Shown in pieces: positions 37,181-47,055 of a stretch of 64,000 nt of DNA (position 1 is the first letter of the stretch; each line of letters opens with the position of its first letter). This stretch comes from JBFGFX01 sp965232455 (GTDB lineage Bacteria; Pseudomonadota; Gammaproteobacteria; Steroidobacterales; Woeseiaceae): assembly GCA_965232455.1 (NCBI GenBank), contig OZ246981.1, forward strand, positions 2,480,001 through 2,544,000, in the 5' to 3' direction. A program made the position numbers and the translations under genes. The notes under the pieces were generated by a model. It made no database searches and had not been told where the DNA came from. It saw only the letters and a program-made list of their open reading frames with translations.

Positions 37181-37879
37181 TCAGTTGGTGACCTCGAACA
37201 CGACGTTGACGGTTGCCGAAAACGTCAGATCCGCCGGGTTGTAGGTGGCGGCGGCGTCAGACGCCATTTCGGCGGCCGCAACACGCATTAGCGGCCCCGG
37301 GGGCGGAGGCGCGTCGGATCCTGCCTTGATCGATATCACGTCACCGAGTTCGGCGCCGAGCGTTTTCGCCAATACCTCGGCGTTTGCGCGCGCGTCCAGA
37401 GCCGCCCGCGTGAGCGCCTCCCGGTGCGCCGCCTCTTTTTTCGAGCTGTAGAGCTGCGGCGGCGAGACCTCGTTGACTCCAGCGGCCACGGCGCCTTCCA
37501 CCAATTTGCCAAGTAGTTCGAGGTCGTCGACTTTGACGTTCATCTGCCGTTCCGCAATGTAACCGCGCAATTCCTGTTCTTCCTTTTCGCGATTCCAGCG
37601 ATAGTCGGGCCGCACGACCGCGCCGGTCGTATCGACCTTGTTGCGATCGATACCGAGTTCGTCCGTCAGCGACAGAACTTCCGCCGTGACGTTCCCGGCC
37701 GCGCGTTGCGCGGCATCGGGTTCCTGCGCGCGGGCCACGATGGCCATCCGCACGGTTGCCCCGTCCGCCGCGGCGGTCGCGGTGCCCGTGCCGGTCACCG
37801 ACACGGTATGCGGCGTTTCCTCGGCCATGGCGCAAACGCCGGTAAAAAGCATGACGGAAAGAAATAGCTTACGAAGCAT
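37181..37879 (-). CDS. Periplasmic SIMPL-domain protein (DUF541)
   Basis: 232 residues from ATG 37879 with GGAG upstream, starting the signal peptide MLRKLFLSVMLFTGVCAMA. The SIMPL/DUF541 features are VSVTGTGTATAAADGATVRMAI at the N-terminus and the C-terminal block DLTFSATVNVVFEV. Function of the family is poorly defined (one eukaryotic member is an IRAK-binding protein; bacterial members are periplasmic). An alternative upstream frame has no signal peptide. Confidence 0.88.
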   Translation of the reverse strand: MLRKLFLSVMLFTGVCAMAEETPHTVSVTGTGTATAAADGATVRMAIVARAQEPDAAQRAAGNVTAEVLSLTDELGIDRNKVDTTGAVVRPDYRWNREKEEQELRGYIAERQMNVKVDDLELLGKLVEGAVAAGVNEVSPPQLYSSKKEAAHREALTRAALDARANAEVLAKTLGAELGDVISIKAGSDAPPPPGPLMRVAAAEMASDAAATYNPADLTFSATVNVVFEVTN

Positions 37880-38008
37880 GACGAGTCTCCTTGGTAAAAC
37901 ACCGGCGAAATCGGACTTGAATCCGTCGCATCCATTCAGCACGGTCCGTGCAGACAAGAATACCCTAGCCGCTACGAAAACTTAGGATCAGTTCGTTAGG
38001 TGACGCCC

Positions 38009-38854
38009 TCAGCCTGCGCCGATTTCCGTCCTGACCTGGATGAGCTCCGGGAAGATCTCGATGTCGAGGGCGCGTTTCAGGAAGGCGACCCCCGACGAAC
38101 CGCCCGTGCCGCGCTTGTGCCCGATGATCCGCTCCACGGTTTTCATATGGTGGAAACGCCAGAAGTGGAAGTTGTTGGCGATATCAAGTAGGGCCTCGCA
38201 GGCTTCGTAGTTGGCCCACTCGTCCTCCGGCCGATCGTAAATTTCCTTGAGCACGGCGACGACACCCGGGTGCGCTTCGCGCGCCTTGCTGAAATCCCGC
38301 TCGAGCACGTCGTCGGGCACCGCAAAACCGGCGCGCGCGAGATACGCGAGGTATTCCTCGAACAGGCTCGGCGCATTGAGCGCACGCGTCAGCCGTTCGT
38401 ACCATTCGGTCTGCTGCTCGTAGACGGGTAAATAAGAACGGCTCTTGTTGCCCAGCAGAAATTCGAGCAGCCGGTATTGCGGCGATTGGAATCCGGACGC
38501 CTTGCCGAACACGTGCCGAAACTGCGCATATTCGCTCGGTGTGAGCGTATCCAACACCATCCACTGGTTGTAGATCTGGTTTTGGATGTGCTTTACCCGG
38601 GCCATGTTTTTCACGGCGGGCGGCAACTCGTCGCGACTCATGAGCGCGATGGCCGCTTCGAGCTCGTGGATGATGAGCTTCATCCAAAGCTCGGTGACCT
38701 GGTGCTGAATGATGAACAGCATCTCGTCGTGGTGCGGCGGGTCGCTGAGCGGATGCTGCGCATCCAGTAGCTTGTCGAGATTCAGGTAGCCCGTGTAGTC
38801 GTCGTCGCGACCCAGATTGGTGTGGATCGACCCTTCAAGTTTGCGCTTGTCCAT
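38009..38854 (-). CDS. kynA: Tryptophan 2,3-dioxygenase
   Basis: 281 residues; ATG 38854 is chosen because a strong GGAGG sits 6 bases upstream (TTG 38857 is the alternative). Haem-ligand region FHFWRFHHMKTVERIIGHKRG and the TGGSSG substrate loop are intact; the N-terminal LDAQHPLSDPPHHDEMLFI also fits. First enzyme of tryptophan catabolism via kynurenine. No kynU or kynB is nearby. Divergent from the glutamate dehydrogenase gene. Confidence 0.95.
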   Translation of the reverse strand: MDKRKLEGSIHTNLGRDDDYTGYLNLDKLLDAQHPLSDPPHHDEMLFIIQHQVTELWMKLIIHELEAAIALMSRDELPPAVKNMARVKHIQNQIYNQWMVLDTLTPSEYAQFRHVFGKASGFQSPQYRLLEFLLGNKSRSYLPVYEQQTEWYERLTRALNAPSLFEEYLAYLARAGFAVPDDVLERDFSKAREAHPGVVAVLKEIYDRPEDEWANYEACEALLDIANNFHFWRFHHMKTVERIIGHKRGTGGSSGVAFLKRALDIEIFPELIQVRTEIGAG

Positions 38855-39059
38855 CAATAGCCTCCCATGGCACAGACTGCATTGTAGGCCGATTTACGCA
38901 ACTGTCGAACGCTTGCCGGGCACGACGGCGCCGGTCTGGAAGCGGGCCGAAAGTCGGGCTCGTCGCCGCAACAAATCGCCCACATTCATAAGCCTGGAAA
39001 ACACTACTGCATCCGGTATAGAGTCCACCACTTGAGCAACAGGTGACCGGAGCGACTGC

Positions 39060-42000
39060 ATGCCCAAACAGCAGCAGCGGCGCAAAAGCGACGTCAGGGA
39101 GAACCTCGTCGATCGAATCGTGGCCACCAGGCCGCAGTCCAAAATTCTCGGCGGCCGCAAGCAGATCGATCTGTATTTGCGCCAGTACTTCCGCAACGTC
39201 CCGTTCGAGGACCTGTCCGGCCGGTCGCCGAAAATCATGGCTCAGGCGGCGCTGGCGCACCTCGAGCTGGCGAAAGCCAAGCGCAAAAAACAGTCCCTGC
39301 TCAGGATATTCAATCCGAACGTCAAAGAACACGGTTATGAATCGGCCTACACGATCATCGAAATGGTCAACGACAACATGCCGTTCCTGGTCGATTCGGT
39401 TGCGGCCGCGATTGCCCGCCAGAAACTCAACATCCACATTACGATCCACCCGATCATGCGCATCCGGCGTGACGCCAAGAACCGGATCGAGGAGGTCATC
39501 CCGTTTTCGGAGGAAGGCGGACGAGCTGAATCCTTCGTTCGATTTGTCATCGACAAGGAAACGGATGAACACCAGATCGACATCATCGAACACGAAATCA
39601 GCAAGGTTCTGTCCGACGTGCGTCTGGCGGTACGTGACTGGCTGCCGATGCGCATCAAGATGCAGGAAGCCAAAGAGCTGCTGCGCTTCGGTCCCGGTGG
39701 CGCGGATTCTGAGCTTCGCGGCGAAAGCCAGGCGCTTCTGCAGTGGATGGCCGACGACCACTTCACGTTTCTGGGTTACCGCGAATACACGCTGAAAAAA
39801 CGCGGCGAGAAAATGTACCTGTGGCCCGTCAAGGGCACCGGCATGGGGGTGCTCGCGAACGAGGACCGCGGCGTCCGCTCCATCGAGCTGACCAGGGAGA
39901 TGCAGCGAATCACCCGGTCCAAAGACTGGCTCATCATCACGAAGGCCAACTCCCGCTCGACCGTGCACCGGCACAGTTATCTCGACTACATTGGCGTAAA
40001 GAAATACGACGAGGACGGCAATCCGATCGGCGAGATGCGCTTCATCGGCCTGTTCACCTCGGTCGCGTACAGCGAAAATCCGCGCAACATTCCGCTGCTC
40101 AGACTGAAGGTCAATCGCGTTGTCGAGCGTTCGGGCTTCGACCCGTCCGGCCACCTGGGCAAGGCTTTGCTGCACGTTCTCGACAACTTCCCGCGCGACG
40201 AGCTGTTCCAAGCCTCGGTTCAGGATCTGGTTCGAACGACCAACGGCGTGCTCAACCTGCAGGAGCGCCACAGAGTCCGGCTGTTCGTTCGCCGCGATAC
40301 GTTCCGGCGCTTTTTCTCCTGCATCGTTTACGTACCCCGCGAAAAGTACACCACCGCGGTCCGGCGGCGCATCGAAGAGATACTTCTTACCGAGTTCGGC
40401 GGCACCGCGCTGGATACCAGCGTCGAGATCTCCGATTCCCCGCTGGCGCGCGTACACATCATCGTGCGCGTCCCCGTGGACGAGAAGCGCCGGGTAAGCG
40501 TCGAGCAGGTCGAGAAGATCATTGCCGACGCGGTCGTCACCTGGCGCGACCGTTTGCGCAGCTGCCTGGACCAGCGCTTCGGGATCGAGGAGGGACACGT
40601 CCTCTTCAAGCGGTTTGGCGAGAGTTTTTCGCCGGCCTACGAGGGCGATATCGAGACGTCGATCGCCTGCCTGGACGTCAAACGCATGGACGGCCTGCTG
40701 AAGGACGAACACCAGAACTACCTGCTTTTCCACCGGCCGAAGGGCGCCGCCGACGATCAGTTCAACTTTCGCACTTTCCGCCCGTCCAAGCCGTTCCGGC
40801 TGTCGGACGTGCTACCCGTCCTCGAGGACATGGGTGTCAGGGTATACGGCGAACGGCCCTACAAAGTCCGCCCCGCCGAGACCGACATCCTGTGGATTCA
40901 GGACTTCGAGCTGCGTTATCCGGGCACCGCCGATCTGGACATCGAGACCGCCGCCGAGCGCTTCCAGGACTGTTTTCACCAGGTGGTGTCCGGCAACGTG
41001 GAGAACGACGGTTTCAACCGGCTGGTGCTGGCCGCCGGCCTCGACTGGCGCGAGGTGTCCCTGGTCCGCTGTTACGGCAAGTATCTTCAGCAGCTCCGCA
41101 TTCCGTTCAGCCAGGACTATCTCGAAGACGTCCTCGTCAAACACGCCGACGTGGCGCGCGCGCTGATTGAACAGTTCAAGATGCAGTTCGACCCGGGCGT
41201 CTCCAAAAAGAAACGCAGCAGCGGGCTGAAAACCGCGAAGAAATCGATCAAAGACGGCCTCGAAAGCGCAAGGACACTCGACGAGGATCGCATATTGCGC
41301 GCGTTCGCCGGCGTCGTTGACGCAAGCCTGCGCACCAACTACTTCCAGACCGACGACGAAGGCAACCGCAAGTCGTACATCTCGGTGAAATTCGATCCGG
41401 GCAAAGTGCCGGAGATGCCGCTGCCACGGCCGAAATTCGAGGTTTTCGTGTATGCGCCGGACGTCGAGGGCGTGCACCTGCGCGGCGGGGAGGTGGCGCG
41501 CGGCGGCATTCGCTGGTCCGACCGGCGCGAAGACTTCCGTACCGAGGTGCTCGGGCTGATGAAAGCGCAGGTCGTCAAGAACACCGTGATCGTGCCGACC
41601 GGGGCAAAAGGCGGATTCGTGCCGAAACGACTGCCGGAGGGCGGGCGTGAAGCGGTGATGGAAGCGGGTATCGCGTGTTACCGAAAATTCATCTCCGGCC
41701 TGCTGGATATCACCGACAACGTCCTGGACGGCAAGGTCGTGCCGCCGGAGGACGTGATCCGGCGCGATCTCGACGACCCCTACCTGGTGGTTGCCGCGGA
41801 CAAGGGCACCGCGACGTTCTCGGACATCGCCAATGCGCTGTCTGCCGACTACGGATTCTGGTTGGACGACGCGTTCGCGTCGGGCGGCTCGGCGGGTTAC
41901 GACCACAAGAAGATGGGCATCACCGCTCGCGGCGCGTGGGAGGCCGTGCGGCGGCATTTTCAGGAGCAGAGCGTCAACGTCCAGGAGGATCCGTTTACGG

Positions 42001-43889
42001 TCGCCGGCATCGGCGACATGTCGGGAGACGTGTTCGGCAACGGCATGTTGCTATCGAAAAAAATACGTCTGGTTGCCGCGTTCAACCACGAATTCATCTT
42101 TCTGGATCCGGATCCCGACGCGGCGCGCAGCTTTCGTGAGCGGCAACGTTTGTTCAAGCTTGCACGGTCGCGGTGGTCAGACTACGACAGCAAGCTCATC
42201 TCCAAAGGCGGCGGCGTGTTTCCACGCCACGCGAAGCAGATAAAACTCTCCCCCGAAATCCGCAGGTTGCTGGACGTCAGCGAACCGTCGCTCCAGCCCC
42301 AGCAGTTGGTCCGCGCGATCCTTCGGATGCAGGTCGACCTTCTATGGAACGGCGGCATCGGCACCTACGTCAAGGCCAGTTCCGAAAGCAACTCCGACGT
42401 CGGTGATCGCGGTAACGACGACGTGCGTATCAACGGCAACCAGCTACGCTGCAAGGTTGTCGGCGAGGGCGGCAACCTCGGCTTGACGCAGCTTGCGCGC
42501 ATCGAATACAGCCTCAACGGCGGCAGGATCAACACGGATTTCATCGACAACTCCGCGGGTGTCGACAGCTCCGATCGCGAAGTCAACATCAAGATCCTGC
42601 TGGGCGAGGCGGAACGCCGCAAGAAACTGACCCGCGCGAAGCGAAACACCCTGCTGGTCGAGATGACGGACGACGTCGCGAAGTTCGTGCTCCGCAACAA
42701 CTATCTGCAGACGCAAGCCATCAGCATGATGGAAGCACGCGCCGTCGAACGCATCGACGAAACCGCCCGGCTGATCGTCAATCTCGAGAAAACCGGACTG
42801 CTCGATCGGGACATCGAGTTCCTTCCCGACGAGGCTGAAATCGACGAGCGCCGCCGCCGCAAGCAGGGGCTGACGCGTCCGGAGATTGCGGTTGTCCTGA
42901 GTTACGCCAAAATCGATCTGTACGACGGACTCACCGGCTCGAACGAGGCGCTGGACGACTTCCTAACCATTCACCCGCAGCGCTACTTCCCGGCGGTTCT
43001 GCGCCGGCGCTATCACGAGCTGATTCCAGGCCACCGCCTGAGCCGCGACATCCTGGCGACGCTGATTGCCAACGACATCGTCAATCGCATGGGACCGGCG
43101 TTCGTCAAACGCATGCAGCAGGACACCAACGCGAATATCGTCACGATCGCGCGCGCGTTCGTAGTCGCCCGGGAAGTATGTCAGGCGAGCCAGATCTGGC
43201 GAACGATCGAGGGGCTGGACAACGAAATCCCGGCTACCCTGCAACACTATATGATGTTCGAGGTGAGCCGCGTCCTGCGCCACGCCTGTTATTGGCTGAT
43301 CGATCGTTACGGGGACGACCTCGACATCGTCGAAGCGGTCGAACACCTGAAAGCCGGGCTCGCAACCGTCTATTCACGCGCGCACAAGATTGTCGTCGGC
43401 GCCGGCAAGGAGCGGCAGCGCAAGGCCACGGCCGACCTTCTGGACATGGGCGTACCCGAAGCGTTGGCGCGCAAGATGGCCGGCCTGCTGCTGACCCGCG
43501 GCGGCCTCGACATAACGGACCTCTCCGTTGCCTACAAACGCGACACGCTGGAGACGGCGCGAATGTATGCCCTCCTTAGCCAACGTTTGGGCGTCGTGTG
43601 GCTGCACCGGTCCGTTGAAAACCTGGCCGTGGACGGTCGCTGGCAGGCGATGGCGCGCGGTAATTTACGCGACGACTTTTACGCCGTGCGCCGGGAGCTC
43701 GCGTCGACGCTCCTGCAACGCCGCAGCCGCTTGTCACCCACGCAGCTATTCGAGAAGTGGGTCAAGCAGAACGCGGGCCCGATTACGAAGTACGATTCTA
43801 TCCTGCACGAGATGCAGCTTCGCGCGGAGGTCGATTTTGCGACCCTTTCCGTCGCTTCCCAGGAACTCCGCAGGCTGGTCGCGGAATGA
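39060..43889 (+). CDS. gdhB: NAD-dependent glutamate dehydrogenase, large (180-kDa) type
   Basis: 1609 residues, the size of the GDH-180 family. N-terminal ACT-like regulatory segments occupy roughly the first 700 residues, with FLVDSVAAAIARQKLNIH typical of the start. The catalytic domain holds RGGIRWSDRREDFRTEVLGL and KNTVIVPTGAKGGFV (substrate-binding Lys region), and a Rossmann-type NAD part carries VVGEGGNLGLTQ. It deaminates glutamate to 2-oxoglutarate. Upstream is kynA (divergent); the downstream 90-bp gap leads to gpmA. SD GGAG is 9 bases before ATG. Confidence 0.96.
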   Translation: MPKQQQRRKSDVRENLVDRIVATRPQSKILGGRKQIDLYLRQYFRNVPFEDLSGRSPKIMAQAALAHLELAKAKRKKQSLLRIFNPNVKEHGYESAYTIIEMVNDNMPFLVDSVAAAIARQKLNIHITIHPIMRIRRDAKNRIEEVIPFSEEGGRAESFVRFVIDKETDEHQIDIIEHEISKVLSDVRLAVRDWLPMRIKMQEAKELLRFGPGGADSELRGESQALLQWMADDHFTFLGYREYTLKKRGEKMYLWPVKGTGMGVLANEDRGVRSIELTREMQRITRSKDWLIITKANSRSTVHRHSYLDYIGVKKYDEDGNPIGEMRFIGLFTSVAYSENPRNIPLLRLKVNRVVERSGFDPSGHLGKALLHVLDNFPRDELFQASVQDLVRTTNGVLNLQERHRVRLFVRRDTFRRFFSCIVYVPREKYTTAVRRRIEEILLTEFGGTALDTSVEISDSPLARVHIIVRVPVDEKRRVSVEQVEKIIADAVVTWRDRLRSCLDQRFGIEEGHVLFKRFGESFSPAYEGDIETSIACLDVKRMDGLLKDEHQNYLLFHRPKGAADDQFNFRTFRPSKPFRLSDVLPVLEDMGVRVYGERPYKVRPAETDILWIQDFELRYPGTADLDIETAAERFQDCFHQVVSGNVENDGFNRLVLAAGLDWREVSLVRCYGKYLQQLRIPFSQDYLEDVLVKHADVARALIEQFKMQFDPGVSKKKRSSGLKTAKKSIKDGLESARTLDEDRILRAFAGVVDASLRTNYFQTDDEGNRKSYISVKFDPGKVPEMPLPRPKFEVFVYAPDVEGVHLRGGEVARGGIRWSDRREDFRTEVLGLMKAQVVKNTVIVPTGAKGGFVPKRLPEGGREAVMEAGIACYRKFISGLLDITDNVLDGKVVPPEDVIRRDLDDPYLVVAADKGTATFSDIANALSADYGFWLDDAFASGGSAGYDHKKMGITARGAWEAVRRHFQEQSVNVQEDPFTVAGIGDMSGDVFGNGMLLSKKIRLVAAFNHEFIFLDPDPDAARSFRERQRLFKLARSRWSDYDSKLISKGGGVFPRHAKQIKLSPEIRRLLDVSEPSLQPQQLVRAILRMQVDLLWNGGIGTYVKASSESNSDVGDRGNDDVRINGNQLRCKVVGEGGNLGLTQLARIEYSLNGGRINTDFIDNSAGVDSSDREVNIKILLGEAERRKKLTRAKRNTLLVEMTDDVAKFVLRNNYLQTQAISMMEARAVERIDETARLIVNLEKTGLLDRDIEFLPDEAEIDERRRRKQGLTRPEIAVVLSYAKIDLYDGLTGSNEALDDFLTIHPQRYFPAVLRRRYHELIPGHRLSRDILATLIANDIVNRMGPAFVKRMQQDTNANIVTIARAFVVAREVCQASQIWRTIEGLDNEIPATLQHYMMFEVSRVLRHACYWLIDRYGDDLDIVEAVEHLKAGLATVYSRAHKIVVGAGKERQRKATADLLDMGVPEALARKMAGLLLTRGGLDITDLSVAYKRDTLETARMYALLSQRLGVVWLHRSVENLAVDGRWQAMARGNLRDDFYAVRRELASTLLQRRSRLSPTQLFEKWVKQNAGPITKYDSILHEMQLRAEVDFATLSVASQELRRLVAE

Positions 43890-43918
43890 CGTGACCCGCC
43901 GGCAGGTAACACGAGACC

Positions 43919-43955
43919 AGGGCCTTTCAAAACTCGATGAGTGCTAACGGGCCCT
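43919..43955. repeat. Imperfect inverted repeat of the GGGCCTGTTAA motif in the gpmA leader
   Basis: AGGGCC (43919-43924) and GGCCCT (43950-43955) face each other across 25 bp. Read from the right end on the minus strand the sequence is AGGGCCCGTTAGCAC, close to the AGGGCCTGTTAA element. Ends 24 bp before the gpmA ATG. Confidence 0.5.
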
Positions 43956-43979
43956 AAGCAGAACAACACTGGAGACACT

Positions 43980-44723
43980 ATGTCAGGCAAGCTTGTTCTC
44001 TGCCGTCACGGTCAGAGCGAATGGAACCTTAAGAACCTGTTTACGGGGTGGACCGACGTCGATCTCACCGACACCGGCCGCCGGGAAGCCGTGGACGCCG
44101 GCAAGACGCTTGCCGGGCTGGATTTCGAGTTCGACATCGCATTCACGTCCGTACTGACGCGCGCCATTCGCACCCTGTGGCTGGTCATGGACGAACTCGA
44201 CCGGCTCTGGATACCGGTGGTGCGAGACTGGCGCCTGAACGAGCGTCATTACGGCGCGCTTCAGGGTCTGAATAAAGCCGAGACCGCGCAGAAATACGGC
44301 GAAGATCAGGTGCATATCTGGCGGCGCAGTTATGCGACGCCTCCGCCCGAGCTCGAGCTCGACGACGAGCGTCATCCCGCTCACGACGTCCGGTATGCGG
44401 GCATCGAGGGACTGCCCGCGACCGAGTCCCTGGCGACCACGCTCGACCGCGTCGTGCCCTGCTGGCAGGAGCTGATTGCACCCCAGCTGGCGGACGGCAA
44501 GAACGTGCTGATCGCCGCCCACGGAAACAGTCTTCGCGCTTTGGTGAAGATGCTCGATCAGATTTCCGAGGAAGAGATCACGGGTTTCAACATTCCCACC
44601 GGTATTCCGATCCTCTATGACCTCGACGATGCGCTCGAACCACGCTCACGACGGTTCCTCGGTGATCCGGATGCGGTTGCCGCTGCGGCCCGGGCCGTTG
44701 CAGCCCAGGGCAAGGCCGGATGA
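43980..44723 (+). CDS. gpmA: 2,3-bisphosphoglycerate-dependent phosphoglycerate mutase
   Basis: 247 residues from ATG 43980 with GGAG seven bases upstream. Phosphohistidine motif LCRHGQSEWN (His10), the RHYGALQGLNK block and the C-terminal AAHGNSLRALVKML. It interconverts 3- and 2-phosphoglycerate in glycolysis. An extended upstream frame from 43941 is not used. Overlaps the next gene by 4 bp. Confidence 0.96.
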   Translation: MSGKLVLCRHGQSEWNLKNLFTGWTDVDLTDTGRREAVDAGKTLAGLDFEFDIAFTSVLTRAIRTLWLVMDELDRLWIPVVRDWRLNERHYGALQGLNKAETAQKYGEDQVHIWRRSYATPPPELELDDERHPAHDVRYAGIEGLPATESLATTLDRVVPCWQELIAPQLADGKNVLIAAHGNSLRALVKMLDQISEEEITGFNIPTGIPILYDLDDALEPRSRRFLGDPDAVAAAARAVAAQGKAG

Positions 44724-45244
44724 TCTTCGGCCTGGGCGATCGCCACCCGGTGCTCGAAGGCGACGGTCAGTTTGTCGCGCCAAACGCCAGTGTGATCGGT
44801 CAGGTTCGACTCAAAGCCGGCGCCAGTGTCTGGTTCGGCGCCGTGCTTCGCGGTGACAACGACTGGATCGTCGTCGGCGAGAACAGCAACATCCAGGACG
44901 GCGCGATTCTGCATACGGACCCCGGGATCGAACTGATTGTCGGCGCAAACGTCACGGTGGGCCACCGGGCCATGCTGCACGGCTGCCGGATCGGCGACAA
45001 CAGCCTTGTCGGCATCGGCAGCACCGTGCTGAACAACGCTCGCATCGGCAGCAACAGCGTCGTCGGCGCGCACGCCCTGGTTACCGAAGGCAAGTCGTTC
45101 CCGGACGGCGTTTTGCTGCTCGGCTCTCCGGCGAAGATCGCGCGCGAGTTGGACGCGCAGGAACTTGAGATGTTGAAAGCGTCCGCCGCGGTTTACGTAA
45201 AGCAGAACGCGCGCTACCGCGGCGAATTGAAGACGCTCGACTAA
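44720..45244 (+). CDS. Gamma-carbonic-anhydrase-family protein (YrdA-like)
   Basis: 174 residues of left-handed beta-helix hexapeptide repeats. Family features: VWFGAVLRGDNDWI, the zinc His residues in AILHTD and in VTVGHRAMLHGC, and the IGIGSTVLNNA-type turn. Metal ligands are present, but many bacterial homologues have no measured carbonic anhydrase activity. Coupled to gpmA by an ATGA overlap. Confidence 0.9.
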   Translation: MIFGLGDRHPVLEGDGQFVAPNASVIGQVRLKAGASVWFGAVLRGDNDWIVVGENSNIQDGAILHTDPGIELIVGANVTVGHRAMLHGCRIGDNSLVGIGSTVLNNARIGSNSVVGAHALVTEGKSFPDGVLLLGSPAKIARELDAQELEMLKASAAVYVKQNARYRGELKTLD

Positions 45245-45269
45245 GCTGGCCTGACGAACAGCGGTCGCA

Positions 45270-46172
45270 CTAGATCTGCAATCGGGGATCCGATCGATTG
45301 GATTTGCCGCGGGCCTCGTCGATCACCCGCACCAGCCCCTCCTGAGCCGACGACGCAACGAGACGCCCGCCGCCGTCGAAAAACTGCCCGCGCGCAAGAC
45401 CGCGCGCGCCCGCCGCGTTGGGACTGTCCATCGAATACAACAGCCAGTCATCGAGCCGGCACTCGCGATGGAACCAAAGCGCGTGATCGAGGCTCGCCAT
45501 CTGCACGGTGCCGCGGATGAACGGCAAGCCGTGCGGCAGGGTGCTGGTGCCGAGCAACTCGTAGTCGGAGACGTACGCCAGCAAGCTTTGATGCAATGTC
45601 AAATCGTCCGGCAGCCTGTCGACGGCGCGAATCCAAACGTGTTTGACCGGCGGTTGCTTCGCCGGGTGGCTGAAATCGAGCGGCTCCACCGGACGGAACT
45701 CGAACGGGCGTTTGTCGGTCAGGAAACGGCGCATTTTCTCCGGGATCATGCTCAACACGTCGTCGGAAACTTCGGTGAGATCCTGCAGGCCGTCCGGCCC
45801 CTCGACGTCCGGCATGTCGGCCTGATGTTCGATGCCGACTTCCGGTCGCTGGAACGACGCCGCGAGGTTGAAAATGGGCCGCCCGTGCTGAATCGCCACC
45901 ACGCGACGCACCGAAAAGCTGCCGCCGTCGCGCGCGCGGTCGACCTCGTACACGATCGGCGCCTGCATATCTCCACGCCGCAGAAAGTAGGCGTGCAGAG
46001 AATGTGCAATCCGGTCCTCGACCGTGAAGTGCGCCGCCGACAACGCCTGGCCGAGCACCTGACCGCCGAACACCTGCGCACTGCCGATATCACGGCTTTC
46101 ACCACGGTAGATATTGTCTTCGATTCGTTCCAGCCTGAGTAGCTGGATGAGATCGGCGAGAACCGGATGCAT
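45270..46172 (-). CDS. tesB: Acyl-CoA thioesterase II
   Basis: 300 residues from ATG 46172; the frame upstream to 46307 is unsupported. Double hotdog fold; N-terminal RIEDNIYRGESRDIGSAQVFGGQVLGQAL and C-terminal SLDHALWFHRECRLDDWLLY. It hydrolyses medium/long acyl-CoA to free acid and CoA. Downstream of an SDR gene and convergent with the carbonic anhydrase homologue. Confidence 0.94.
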   Translation of the reverse strand: MHPVLADLIQLLRLERIEDNIYRGESRDIGSAQVFGGQVLGQALSAAHFTVEDRIAHSLHAYFLRRGDMQAPIVYEVDRARDGGSFSVRRVVAIQHGRPIFNLAASFQRPEVGIEHQADMPDVEGPDGLQDLTEVSDDVLSMIPEKMRRFLTDKRPFEFRPVEPLDFSHPAKQPPVKHVWIRAVDRLPDDLTLHQSLLAYVSDYELLGTSTLPHGLPFIRGTVQMASLDHALWFHRECRLDDWLLYSMDSPNAAGARGLARGQFFDGGGRLVASSAQEGLVRVIDEARGKSNRSDPRLQI

Positions 46173-46206
46173 GCCGGGATTTCCTTTTTCGGTTCCGTAC
46201 CGAACG

Positions 46207-46962
46207 TCAGGCGGCCCCGACCGCGCCGCCGTCCACGACGATGCCGGTACCGCTGACGAACACGGCGTCGTCGCTGGCCAGGAAAAGCGCCACCTTGGCA
46301 ATGTCAACGGGTTCTCCCAACCGTTTGGCCGCCGACCGGCTGATGCAATAGTCGCGCAGCTCCTTGTCGTCGTTGAACACTCGCCGGCTGTCGGGCGTCA
46401 TGATCGCCCCGGGCTGGATGTAGTTGACCGTGATGCCGTCCGCGCCGGCCTCCGCGGCCAGCGCATTGGTAAGTTCGGCCAGCGCCCGCTCCGAACGGAC
46501 AAACCCGGCAGCGCCGTCTCTGGTAAATGCGCTTCGCACACAGCCGACGTTGACGATACGGCCGGCCGGACTCTTCTCGAGATGCTGAAACGCCGCACGC
46601 GACACCGCCGCATACATCTGGATTTTTCGCTCGATGAAGCTTTCCAGTTGCCCGGCGTCGCTGTCGGCGATCGGAGATTTGGCCTGAACGCCGCCGTTGT
46701 TGACGACGACGTCCAGTCCCTCCAGCGCCTCGCTGGCCGCCGCCACCATCTCGTCGGCGGAATCGCGGTCGGTCACCGTACACAGGTGGGGCGTGACGCC
46801 GCGCAGGGACTGGAAGTAGGTGTCGATCCCGCTGTCCGGACGGTCGACCGCAAACACCGACGCCCCCTGCTTGATGAACGTGCGAACGATCGCCTCGCCG
46901 ATCCCGTCGGCGGCTCCGGTGACGATCGCCCTTGTACCAAAAAGACGCAACGCGTCAGACAT
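46207..46962 (-). CDS. SDR-family oxidoreductase
   Basis: 251 residues. Rossmann motif VTGAADGIGEAIV near residue 14, NNGG in VVNNGGVQAK, and the C-terminal FLASDDAVFVSGTGIVVDGG motif. The usual catalytic YxxxK is not obvious: the motif region reads VGCVRSAFTRDGAAGFVRSERALAELTNA, so the Tyr may be replaced by Phe. Position beside tesB and the acyl-CoA ligase suggests a lipid or CoA-related role, but activity is uncertain. Confidence 0.82.
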   Translation of the reverse strand: MSDALRLFGTRAIVTGAADGIGEAIVRTFIKQGASVFAVDRPDSGIDTYFQSLRGVTPHLCTVTDRDSADEMVAAASEALEGLDVVVNNGGVQAKSPIADSDAGQLESFIERKIQMYAAVSRAAFQHLEKSPAGRIVNVGCVRSAFTRDGAAGFVRSERALAELTNALAAEAGADGITVNYIQPGAIMTPDSRRVFNDDKELRDYCISRSAAKRLGEPVDIAKVALFLASDDAVFVSGTGIVVDGGAVGAA

Positions 46963-47055
46963 CAGCTTTCCTCTTAGTCATCCGCCGTTGTCGACGGCGC
47001 AGCGATGGTTGAACGAAACGATCGAGTCGAAAACCGCTGCAGGTCTCCGCACGCT

